DNA from: an uncultured Rhodovulum sp.
Lineage (GTDB): Bacteria > Pseudomonadota > Alphaproteobacteria > Rhodobacterales > Rhodobacteraceae
Length of the DNA: 5,109 nt
Assembly (NCBI GenBank): GCA_946221765.1
Contig: CAMIMK010000254.1
Span: forward strand, 1-5,109
Direction: 5' to 3'
Shown: positions 1 through 4,349 of the stretch, piece by piece
Numbering within the stretch: the stretch's first letter is position 1
How the letters are laid out: each line of letters starts with the position of its first letter
Made by a program: the position numbers and the translations under genes
Notes under the pieces: model-generated
What the model was told of the DNA's origin: nothing
Database searches by the model: none
The model's input: the letters and a program-made list of their open reading frames with translations, nothing else

Positions 1-84
1 GGATCGCACCGGCGGCCGACCCGGAGAGGAGGCGCAGCCGGGGGAACGATGCCCCCGCGGGACGCCGGCCGGACGGGCTGCCAC

Positions 85-113
85 TTGACAGCGGGCCGGG
101 GCGTCCCGATGTT
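85..113 (+). promoter_or_regulatory. Candidate sigma70-type promoter for rnk
   Basis: A perfect -35 hexamer TTGACA (85-90) is followed, after a 17-bp spacer, by GATGTT (108-113), which matches 3 of 6 positions of the -10 consensus. It would give a leader of about 165 nt before the rnk start. The -35 box and spacing are good and the -10 box is weak, so this is a candidate only. Confidence 0.35.
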
Positions 114-272
114 TCCGTCATGTCGGATTGCATCGGATATCGGCGCCCAGCGCCAGAAGGACACGCCCGCACCGCGGGCGCCTGATCCCGTCCGCGGGCC
201 TTTCCGCCCGACCCGACCCCTGCCCATCCCCGATCCCGGATCCTGCTGAGACCGCAGGTCCCAAGACCCCCG

Positions 273-280
273 AAGGAGGA
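273..280 (+). promoter_or_regulatory. Ribosome-binding site of rnk
   Basis: AAGGAGGA is a near-perfect Shine-Dalgarno sequence ending 4 bases before the ATG at 285. It fixes the start of rnk and suggests efficient translation. Confidence 0.85.
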
Positions 281-284
281 AATC

Positions 285-671
285 ATGACAACCCCCGCCC
301 GCCCCCGGATCGTCATCCGTGCCGGCGACGCCGAGCGGCTGGCAACCCTGGCCAACGCCCTCGTCGACAGCAAGCCCGAGCTTGCGGACGAGCTCCTGGG
401 GGAACTCGCCCGCGCCCGCACGACCGCGAAGGCGCCGGCGAACAGCGTGCAGATGGGCTCGACCCTGACCTATGAGGCCGATGGCCGGCAGCGGCGCGTG
501 ACGCTCGTCTATCCCGACCAGGCCGACATCGACGCCGGCCGTGTATCGGTGCTGACGCCGGTCGGCGCGGCGCTGATCGGGCTGACCGAGGGGCAGTCCA
601 TCGACTGGACCGCGCGCGACGGCCGCATCCACCGCCTGAAGGTGGTGACGGTGGAGGCCCCGGCAGGCTGA
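285..671 (+). CDS. rnk: Rnk-type nucleoside diphosphate kinase regulator (GreA/GreB C-terminal domain)
   Basis: This 128-residue cytoplasmic protein has the two-part Rnk layout. A short N-terminal helical segment (about residues 8-47) is followed by a GreA/GreB-type C-terminal domain (about 53-125). The hallmark segment is at 72-108: VTLVYPDQADIDAGRVSVL, then TPVGAALIGLTEGQ, then IDW. The length is close to E. coli Rnk (about 136). The N-terminal segment is too short to be the long acidic coiled coil of true GreA/GreB, so RNA-cleavage stimulation is not expected. Rnk proteins bind RNA polymerase and were first described as regulators of nucleoside diphosphate kinase levels; the mechanism of the latter effect is poorly defined. 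The start is fixed by AAGGAGGA. The gene appears monocistronic and converges on the cytochrome c gene, with 46 bp between the stop codons. Confidence 0.88.
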   Translation: MTTPARPRIVIRAGDAERLATLANALVDSKPELADELLGELARARTTAKAPANSVQMGSTLTYEADGRQRRVTLVYPDQADIDAGRVSVLTPVGAALIGLTEGQSIDWTARDGRIHRLKVVTVEAPAG

Positions 672-673
672 CC

Positions 674-712
674 GGCCGGGGTCCGGGACAGGCGGGACCG
701 GCGCGTCCGGCC
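674..712. terminator. Possible shared hairpin between convergent rnk and cytochrome c genes
   Basis: Outer arms GGCCGG (674-679) and CCGGCC (707-712) enclose inner arms GGTCC (680-684) and GGACC (695-699), with an asymmetric internal loop. The dyad sits exactly between two convergent stop codons, where a bidirectional terminator is expected. No T-run follows on either strand, so it is not a classical intrinsic terminator. Confidence 0.3.
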
Positions 713-717
713 CGCCC

Positions 718-1101
718 CTACTTCAGCGTTTCGAGATAGGCGACCAGATTGGCCACGTCGTCCGGCTTCTTCAGGCCGACGAAGACCATCTTGTTGCCGG
801 GAATGAGCGCCTTCGGATCCGCCACCCACAGGGCGAGTTCTTCCTTCGTCCAGACATGACCCTCGGCGCCCTTGGCGGCCAGCGCGTCGGAGTATTTGAA
901 ATCCGGCGCCGTGGCGGTCACCCGGCCGACGATGCCGTTCAGCTCCGGGCCGACGCCGTTCTTCGCGGTGGGGCCGACCTGGTGGCAGGCCTTGCACTTG
1001 GCGAAGATCTTCTGGCCCTTCTCGACGTCCTGGGCGAAGGCCGGGGCTGTGACGGCGGCGGCGGCGAGCGTGGCGAGCACGAGAACGGTGCTTGGCTTCA
1101 T
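718..1101 (-). CDS. Class I c-type cytochrome (cytochrome c family protein), exported
   Basis: The 127-residue precursor begins with a Sec signal peptide: K2, a hydrophobic stretch at residues 6-19, and a likely cleavage after AFA (21-23). The mature protein has about 104 residues. The single haem-binding motif is CKACH (36-40), with His40 as the proximal ligand. GVGPELNGIVGR (49-60) and the C-terminal helix DVANLVAYLETLK (115-127) are class I cytochrome c signatures. Met105 in IPGNKMVFVG is the expected distal ligand. It should be a soluble periplasmic electron carrier like cytochrome c2/c550, shuttling between the bc1 complex and oxidases or other reductases. An in-frame extension to 1218 is rejected because it would bury the signal peptide; AAGGGAGAG (1106-1114) supports the start at 1101. 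It is divergent from cobU. The exact subtype is not determinable here. Confidence 0.92.
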   Translation of the reverse strand: MKPSTVLVLATLAAAAVTAPAFAQDVEKGQKIFAKCKACHQVGPTAKNGVGPELNGIVGRVTATAPDFKYSDALAAKGAEGHVWTKEELALWVADPKALIPGNKMVFVGLKKPDDVANLVAYLETLK

Positions 1102-1105
1102 GGGT

Positions 1106-1114
1106 CTCTCCCTT
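1106..1114 (-). promoter_or_regulatory. Ribosome-binding site of the cytochrome c gene
   Basis: On the minus strand this reads AAGGGAGAG and ends 4 bases before the ATG at 1101. It decides the start in favour of the signal-peptide-bearing form over longer in-frame starts. Confidence 0.75.
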
Positions 1115-1261
1115 GGGGCGCATGCAGCGCGTGTTTCACCGAGATGTGCCCCACCGCGCCAGACCTGACAAGCAGGCCTTTTTTCCGATGGCGGCGACCT
1201 GGGCCCGCGCTCCGTCACTCCCGCGTGAGCCGCCCCGGTCGCACCGGCCCGGCCGCACCGC

Positions 1262-1297
1262 CAGCCTTGCCGTTCCCGGACGCGCCCGGCAAGGTTG
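1262..1297 (+). promoter_or_regulatory. Stable hairpin in the cobU leader
   Basis: The arms at 1262-1272 and 1287-1297 pair over 11 bp with a single G-U wobble (core CCTTGCCG / CGGCAAGG) around a 14-nt loop. The hairpin ends 25 bases before the cobU start and 13 bases before its GGGAG. It could modulate cobU expression or be a remnant of a larger leader structure. I find no B12-box-like core of a cobalamin riboswitch in the spacer. Confidence 0.4.
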
Positions 1298-1310
1298 CGG
1301 CGCAGCGAAC

Positions 1311-1315
1311 GGGAG
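1311..1315 (+). promoter_or_regulatory. Ribosome-binding site of cobU
   Basis: GGGAG lies 7 bases before the ATG at 1323. It selects this start over the in-frame upstream ATG at 1092, which would add 77 residues of low-complexity sequence ahead of the P-loop. Confidence 0.65.
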
Positions 1316-1322
1316 TGGCGGA

Positions 1323-1844
1323 ATGCGGGCGCAGGTGATGCTGGTGCTGGGGGGCGCGCGGTCGGGGAAGAGCCAGCTGGCCGAGGACTGGACCCTGCGC
1401 TTTCCCGGGCCGCACACCTATCTCGCGACGGCCGAGGCGCAGGACCACGAGATGACCGCGCGGATCGCGCTGCACCGCGCCCGGCGCGGGGGCAGCTGGG
1501 TCACGGTCGAGGAGCCGCTCGACCTCGTGCCCGCCCTCATCCACGGCACCGGGCCGGTGCTCGTCGACTGCCTGACGCTCTGGCTCACGAATCTCATGCT
1601 GTCCGGCCGGGACTGGGAGGCCGAGGCCGAGGCCCTGATGACCCTGCTGCCGCGGCTGCGGCGCCCGGTGATCCTCGTCAGCACCGAAGTCGGCCTCGGT
1701 CTCGTGCCCGATACCGCGCTCGGCCGCGACTTCCGCGATGCCGCCGGCCTCCTGAACCAGGGGGTGGCGGCCGTGGCGGACACCGCAGCCCTGGTCGTGG
1801 CCGGGCTGCCCCTGCTTCTGAAGGGCACGCCGCCCTCGGCCTGA
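1323..1844 (+). CDS. cobU: Bifunctional adenosylcobinamide kinase / adenosylcobinamide-phosphate guanylyltransferase
   Basis: This 173-residue cytoplasmic enzyme (CobU/CobP family, usual length about 170-185) phosphorylates adenosylcobinamide and then transfers GMP from GTP. The product, AdoCbi-GDP, is the acceptor for the lower ligand in late cobalamin synthesis. The P-loop GGARSGKS lies at residues 10-17, directly at the N terminus as in the family. The segment YLATAEAQDHEMTARIALHR (33-52) matches the region carrying the guanylylated active-site His, probably His51 here. VLVDCLTLWLTNL (79-91) holds the Walker-B-like acidic residue. VSTEVGLGLVPDT (119-131) and FRDAAGLLNQ (137-146) are further family signatures. 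No other cob gene is visible nearby, so the gene seems detached from a cobalamin operon. It could serve de novo synthesis or cobinamide salvage. Confidence 0.95.
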   Translation: MRAQVMLVLGGARSGKSQLAEDWTLRFPGPHTYLATAEAQDHEMTARIALHRARRGGSWVTVEEPLDLVPALIHGTGPVLVDCLTLWLTNLMLSGRDWEAEAEALMTLLPRLRRPVILVSTEVGLGLVPDTALGRDFRDAAGLLNQGVAAVADTAALVVAGLPLLLKGTPPSA

Positions 1845-1964
1845 TCCGGGCCGGAAGACGGTGGGGCAAAAGTATCAGCCCGGCATGGCATTCCGTCTGC
1901 GGGGGGCACCACCCGCCCCTGAGGACGGCCCTTACTGCGCCCGACCATCTGGCATAAGGGGACG

Positions 1965-2011
1965 CCGATGCAGGGGGCCCGGATGCCGGGCCCCCATCGG
2001 GGTTCGCCCCG
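1965..2011 (+). terminator. Strong tandem hairpins downstream of cobU (candidate terminator)
   Basis: Arms GGGGGCCCGG (1973-1982) and CCGGGCCCCC (1986-1995) form a perfect 10-bp stem with a 3-nt ATG loop. The stem is extended by CCGAT (1965-1969) and ATCGG (1996-2000) across a one-sided 3-nt bulge. A second stem, CGGGG-TTCG-CCCCG (1998-2011), overlaps its base, so the two foldings compete. It lies 120 bp after the cobU stop and upstream of the dusA start. There is no T-run, so it may be a transcription-blocking structure or a dusA leader element rather than a classical terminator. The rest of 1845-2051 shows nothing I can assign. Confidence 0.5.
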
Positions 2012-2051
2012 CCGATCCGAGACCGACAGCGCCCCGACGCGCCAGGACCAC

Positions 2052-2152
2052 ATGACCGAGCCCGCCCTTCCCCCCCCGCCCGATGCCGGGCGACTCCCCG
2101 ACGGACACCGCCCCATGCGCTGTCCGTCGCGCCGATGATGGACTGGACCGAT
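2052..2152 (+). pseudogene. dusA: 5'-terminal remnant of dusA (tRNA-dihydrouridine synthase A)
   Basis: Codons 2120-2152 read LSVAPMMDWTD, the invariant N-terminal FMN-binding signature of DusA, which reduces U20/U20a in tRNA. In intact proteins it continues with RHCR and about 300 more residues. Here it switches after GAT (2150-2152) to unrelated sequence (TQLKPMIR...) with no DusA homology. Possible starts are ATG 2052 or ATG 2115. Both are in one frame with each other but one base out of register with the signature. A single missing C near 2118-2120 (ATGCGCTG for ATGCGCCTG) would restore ...M-R-LSVAPMMDWTD. So the fragment is both truncated and frame-broken. The motif is specific; the exact start is uncertain. 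The abrupt end suggests an integration boundary. Confidence 0.72.
2126..2152 (+). other. Candidate attachment-site core in the 5' end of dusA (island boundary)
   Basis: DNA encoding VAPMMDWTD is the integration target of a known class of genomic islands and prophages that carry dusA-associated tyrosine integrases. Recombination leaves a short duplicated dusA start at one end and a reconstituted full dusA at the other. Here the native flank and dusA start lie on the left, and foreign-looking AT-rich sequence starts at 2153. That is the pattern expected for the end bearing the short copy. The second copy and the integrase are not in this window, so the core limits are inferred. Confidence 0.5.
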
Positions 2153-2200
2153 ACACAGCTTAAGCCAATGATACGGATCAACAATTATCCACAGGACCTT
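2151..2200. promoter_or_regulatory. AT-rich patch with a consensus DnaA box
   Basis: Thirty of these 50 bases are A or T, against roughly 30% AT in the rest of the window. TTATCCACA (2185-2193) is a perfect DnaA-box 9-mer. A degenerate second copy in the same orientation, CGATACACA (2149-2157), matches about 7 of 9 with the permitted A at position 5. The 8-bp palindrome GCTTAAGC lies at 2158-2165. The patch begins exactly where dusA homology ends. It could be the recombinase-arm region of an element end, a promoter, or part of a replication region. Confidence 0.4.
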
Positions 2201-2271
2201 GTCGGTAGAGGACCGATGGAAGTGATCCGGGCGGACGCTTCGCGCTCCTGTGCGCCCACGCCCGCCCCTCC

Positions 2272-2409
2272 TTATCCGTGACCGGATGCTGGATGGGCCA
2301 GGTCGAGACCCATGCGAGTCGGCGGAAGCGACAGATGACCGCCGTCATGGTCGATGCCTGCCTCGATCCGGTGATCCATGGGCTGAAGCGACTGCGCTGA
2401 CGGTGTCAT
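2272..2409 (-). pseudogene. Unrecognised short reading frame or gene fragment beside the IS scar
   Basis: A 45-codon minus-strand frame runs from ATG at 2409 to TAA at 2272-2274 and ends with LSLPPTRMGLDLAHPASGHG. I do not recognise the family. It abuts the point where IS3-type homology ends (about 2404) and has no ribosome-binding site, so it may be the tail of a truncated gene joined to the IS fragment. The overlapping plus-strand frame ending with TGA at 2398-2400 is equally unassigned. Low confidence that it is expressed. Confidence 0.15.
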
Positions 2410-2600
2410 CGGGGCGTATGGCGCAATAGCAGACCGTGCTCCTGTCCGCTGCGATCATCATGCACGCCCGCCGCTTGCGCACCCCGAGACTCTCCCCGAG
2501 ATGCGCGATGGCCTCCCGCTTGGGGCTTCCCGCTTGGCGGCGGGCGTCACCATTTTTGTCAGAAGATCTTTCAGCCCGGCGTTGGCGCGCAGCGCATCCG
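2404..2600 (-). pseudogene. IS3-family transposase fragment (OrfA/OrfB junction region), minus strand
   Basis: On the minus strand, from about 2598, one frame reads DALRANAGLKDLLTK then MVTPAAKREA. A second frame continues PKREAIAHLGESLGV, RKRRACMMIAADRST, then IRPDDT, ending at about 2404. Together these match the conserved N-terminal region of IS3-family OrfB (…NAGLKDLL.KKMVTPAAKREAV…LGVSERRAC…). The frame break is explained by a 14-bp tandem duplication (2510-2537). One Lys of the usual KKM is also missing. The catalytic DDE core is absent: the sequence leaves the family after the PDD motif. This is a dead fragment in the opposite orientation to the IS3-like C terminus immediately to its right. 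Confidence 0.75.
2510..2537. repeat. 14-bp tandem duplication inside the IS fragment
   Basis: GGCCTCCCGCTTGG (2510-2523) is followed immediately by GGCTTCCCGCTTGG (2524-2537), with 13 of 14 bases identical. Because 14 is not a multiple of 3, the duplication shifts the transposase frame. Family alignment expects a single AAKREA here, but the sequence encodes KREA in each of the two frames. Confidence 0.85.
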
Positions 2601-2602
2601 CG

Positions 2603-2763
2603 CAGATACTACAATGAGGAACGTCCTCACGGCGCGATCGGCTACAAGGTCCCGATCGCGCTCATGAACCCCGGCGGCGATCCCGGCCAGCCGCCGTCCT
2701 GAGGCCCGGAAACTCCAGCTCCGGGCGGTCCAAAGTTCGGGCACGGCTCACTCCGGTCCGGAG
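2603..2763 (+). mobile_element. IS3-family 3' end: OrfB C-terminal fragment plus terminal sequence, plus strand
   Basis: Codons from about 2606 to the TGA at 2700-2702 read YYNEERPHGAIGYKVPIAL, followed by MNPGGDPGQPPS. This is the characteristic extreme C terminus of IS3-family OrfB integrase-type transposases (YNEERPHSALGYKTP-like motif). The catalytic E of the DDE triad lies well upstream in the family and is missing. Downstream, CCCGGA (2705-2710) and TCCGGG (2720-2725) form a hairpin. The sequence to about 2750 resembles the non-coding right end of such elements. A 15-bp palindrome, ACTCCGG-T-CCGGAGT (2750-2764), may mark the outer edge. No matching left inverted repeat can be identified, so this is a truncated, non-mobile end. 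Confidence 0.75.
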
Positions 2764-2893
2764 TCCAGCAGCCCGTGGAGGAGAAACAAGGGGGCACGTC
2801 AGGCGGCTGGCCAGCAATCTTGCCGTAAGCCCGGGAAAGTGCGAGGCGTGTCCAGCAGCCTTGGCAAAGCTTGGCGCTCGCGCATTCCAAACC

Positions 2894-2897
2894 GGAG
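2894..2897 (+). promoter_or_regulatory. Ribosome-binding site of the LysR gene
   Basis: GGAG lies 8 bases before the ATG at 2906 and supports that start. The preceding 2765-2893 spacer contains no promoter I would defend. It does hold two copies of an 11-mer, GTCCAGCAGCC, at 2763-2773 and 2850-2860. Confidence 0.6.
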
Positions 2898-2905
2898 TTG
2901 CATAG

Positions 2906-3799
2906 ATGCAGCGCGACGAGCTGGGAGATCTCTTCGCCTTCTTGGCGATCTGCGAGGAGCGCAGCTTCACGCGCGCGGCCGCGCGACTTGCTACCTCGCA
3001 GTCCGCCCTCAGCCACGCCCTCAAGCGGCTCGAGGCGCGGCTTGACGTCAGGCTTCTTACGCGCACCACCCGCAACGTCGCGCCGACAGAGGCGGGGGAG
3101 CAGCTCGCGGCGGCGTTGCGGCCGGCGCTCGACACAATCGAGACGCGGCTCGCGGACCTGAGCGCGTTCCGGTCCCGCCTGGCAGGGAACATTCGGCTGA
3201 CGTCGAACCGCACCGCCGCGCGCAACATCCTCTATCCGAAGCTCGCCCGGCTGATGGCCGACTATCCCGAGATCAGGGTCGAGGTCTCGGTGGACCAGGC
3301 CTTTGTCGACATCGTCGAGGGCCGCTTCGATGCTGGGATCCGCCTCGGCGAGAGCGTCGCTCGCGACATGATCGCGGTCCGCATAGGCCCCGACATGCGG
3401 ATGCTGGTGGCCGGATCGCCGGCCTACTTCGCCCGCGCCGGCAGGCCAGCGACGCCGCACGAGCTGACGGCGCATGCCTGCATCAACCTGCGGCTGCCGA
3501 CGCTCGGCGGCCTCTACGCCTGGGAGTTCGAGCGGGACGGCCGCCCGGTCAACGTCCGCGTCGAGGGTCGCTTCACCAGCAACGACCCCGACCTGATCCT
3601 CGCCGCGGCGGTGGACGGGATCGGCCTCTGCTGCCTGCCCGACGACCATGTCGCGCCGCTGGTCGCGGCGGGCCTGCTCGAGACCGTGCTCGGCGACTGG
3701 TGCCCGCCCTTCCCCGGCTACCACCTCTACTACCCGAGCCGGCGCCAGTCCTCGCGCGCCTTCGCGCTCCTCGTCGAGGCGCTGCGCTGGCACGGGTGA
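2906..3799 (+). CDS. LysR-family transcriptional regulator (CrgA/DmlR-like branch)
   Basis: This 297-residue protein has normal full LTTR length. The N-terminal winged helix-turn-helix spans about residues 6-64. Its recognition region is FTRAAARLATSQSALSHALKRLE (21-43), and the wing is LLTRTTRNVAPTEAGEQL (50-67). A linker helix (68-90) leads into the periplasmic-binding-protein-like effector domain (about 91-295). That domain contains GNIRLTSN, FDAGIRLGE and VDGIGLCCLPD, typical of the CrgA/DmlR-like group. It should act as a cytoplasmic, probably tetrameric regulator of adjacent genes in response to a small organic ligand. Unusually for a LysR protein, its likely targets (cupin and aldo/keto reductase) lie downstream in the same direction. 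The gene starts 142 bp after the putative IS edge and looks undamaged. Confidence 0.92.
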   Translation: MQRDELGDLFAFLAICEERSFTRAAARLATSQSALSHALKRLEARLDVRLLTRTTRNVAPTEAGEQLAAALRPALDTIETRLADLSAFRSRLAGNIRLTSNRTAARNILYPKLARLMADYPEIRVEVSVDQAFVDIVEGRFDAGIRLGESVARDMIAVRIGPDMRMLVAGSPAYFARAGRPATPHELTAHACINLRLPTLGGLYAWEFERDGRPVNVRVEGRFTSNDPDLILAAAVDGIGLCCLPDDHVAPLVAAGLLETVLGDWCPPFPGYHLYYPSRRQSSRAFALLVEALRWHG

Positions 3800-3812
3800 G
3801 CTGCCGCGGGCT

Positions 3813-3841
3813 GCGCTTCGCCGGAAGATCGGCGCAAGCGC
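3813..3841 (+). terminator. Hairpin after the LysR gene
   Basis: GCGCTTCGCCG (3813-3823) pairs with CGGCGcAAGCGC (3830-3841) over 11 bp with one bulged C and a 6-nt loop (GAAGAT). It begins 13 bases after the LysR stop codon. No T-run follows. It plausibly separates the LysR transcript from the cupin-reductase operon. Confidence 0.4.
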
Positions 3842-3856
3842 CCCCGACCAGCATTG

Positions 3857-3871
3857 ATGAACCACAAGCAT
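3857..3871. promoter_or_regulatory. Candidate LysR-type binding site upstream of the cupin gene
   Basis: ATG-N9-CAT (3857-3871) is a short dyad that contains the T-N11-A core typical of LTTR boxes. It lies 85 bases upstream of the cupin start, between the LysR gene and its presumed targets. The motif is degenerate and can occur by chance; I see no convincing -35/-10 pair nearby. Confidence 0.25.
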
Positions 3872-3955
3872 AGGCTCTTGCCGTCCGCAGGGGCTAATCG
3901 GATGGGCTCCCCCGCGCTATTTCGCTGCTCGATCGCGCTTCCACCGGAGAGGGCC

Positions 3956-4336
3956 ATGCAGATCATGAGGGCCGGCGCCAGACCTTCCGCGAGGGGGCCG
4001 GCGGCGTATTTCACGGGCAGCGTCCGCATCGACGCGCCCTTCGCCACGCAAGCCCCGGCGCGGGTCGGCGGCGCCACCGTCACCTTCGAGCCGGGCGCGC
4101 GCACCAACTGGCACACCCACCCGCTCGGCCAGACGCTGATCGTCGTCGCCGGCCTCGGCCGTTGCCAGCGCGAGGGCGGGCCGGTCGAGGAGATCCGCCC
4201 GGGCGACATCGTCTGGTTCGCTCCCGGCGAGAAGCACTGGCACGGCGCCGGCGTCGAGACCGCGATGAGCCACATCGCCATCGCCGAGGCGCTGGACGGC
4301 GTGGTGGTCACCTGGCTCGAGCCGGTGGCGGACTGA
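3956..4336 (+). CDS. Small cupin protein of the Mn-dependent (R)-hydroxynitrile-lyase-like family
   Basis: This is a single-domain cupin of 126 residues. Cupin motif 1 is FEPGARTNWHTHPLGQ (44-59); motif 2 is PGDIVWFAPGEKHWHG (82-97). The metal ligands expected in this family are all present: His53, His55, Gln59 and His94. His96 and His106 are also present in the pocket. From memory, these numbers coincide exactly with those of Granulicella tundricola HNL, which supports the start at 3956. GGAGAGGG (3946-3953) precedes it; the alternative in-frame ATG at 3854 adds 34 residues lacking family resemblance. Characterised members form or cleave cyanohydrins, but many homologues have unknown natural substrates, so a metal-dependent lyase or isomerase acting on a carbonyl compound is the safer statement. 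It is coupled to the downstream reductase. Confidence 0.88.
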   Translation: MQIMRAGARPSARGPAAYFTGSVRIDAPFATQAPARVGGATVTFEPGARTNWHTHPLGQTLIVVAGLGRCQREGGPVEEIRPGDIVWFAPGEKHWHGAGVETAMSHIAIAEALDGVVVTWLEPVAD

Positions 4337-4341
4337 AGGAG
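4336..4341 (+). promoter_or_regulatory. Ribosome-binding site of the aldo/keto reductase gene
   Basis: AAGGAG begins on the last base of the cupin stop codon and lies 8 bases before the ATG at 4350. This arrangement indicates co-transcription and probable translational coupling. Confidence 0.8.
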
Positions 4342-4349
4342 ACGAACCC

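Larger units (their letters stand above)
1..284. other. Gene-free leader region upstream of rnk
   Basis: I recognise no gene in this stretch. The open frame at 49-249 encodes a Pro/Arg-rich peptide with no ribosome-binding site and no resemblance to a known family, so I treat it as a high-GC artefact. The stretch contains one promoter-like element (85-113). Two copies of TCGGAT lie 10 bp apart start to start (123-128 and 133-138), just downstream of its -10 position. The last 12 bases hold the ribosome-binding site of rnk. Confidence 0.5.

Noticed and set aside
1164..1184. CCTG/CAGG dyad followed by six T, resembling an intrinsic terminator
   Set aside because: The stem is only 4 bp and lies in the divergent promoter region, where no transcript is expected to end. 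On the minus strand the TTGTCA near it lacks a convincing -10.
1102..1218. N-terminal extension of the cytochrome c gene to 1218
   Set aside because: It would bury a clear Sec signal peptide; AAGGGAGAG precedes the shorter start.
1092..1322. N-terminal extension of cobU to the ATG at 1092
   Set aside because: It would put 77 low-complexity residues before the P-loop, which is N-terminal in the family. GGGAG supports the start at 1323.
1102..1322. Cobalamin riboswitch upstream of cobU
   Set aside because: No B12-box core or multi-helix layout could be read; only a single hairpin is present.
2436..2605. Plus-strand open frame from 2436 as the N-terminal part of an IS transposase
   Set aside because: Only the codons after about 2606 look like transposase. 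The upstream part is antisense to an IS3 fragment on the other strand, so the frame is a chance fusion.
2642..3871. 409-codon open frame on the minus strand
   Set aside because: It lies antisense to the well-supported LysR gene, reads Arg/Gly/Ala-rich nonsense, and crosses the IS remnant. It is a typical high-GC shadow frame.
3854..3955. Earlier ATG start for the cupin gene
   Set aside because: The extra 34 residues do not resemble the family, and residue numbering from 3956 places all metal ligands at the expected positions.
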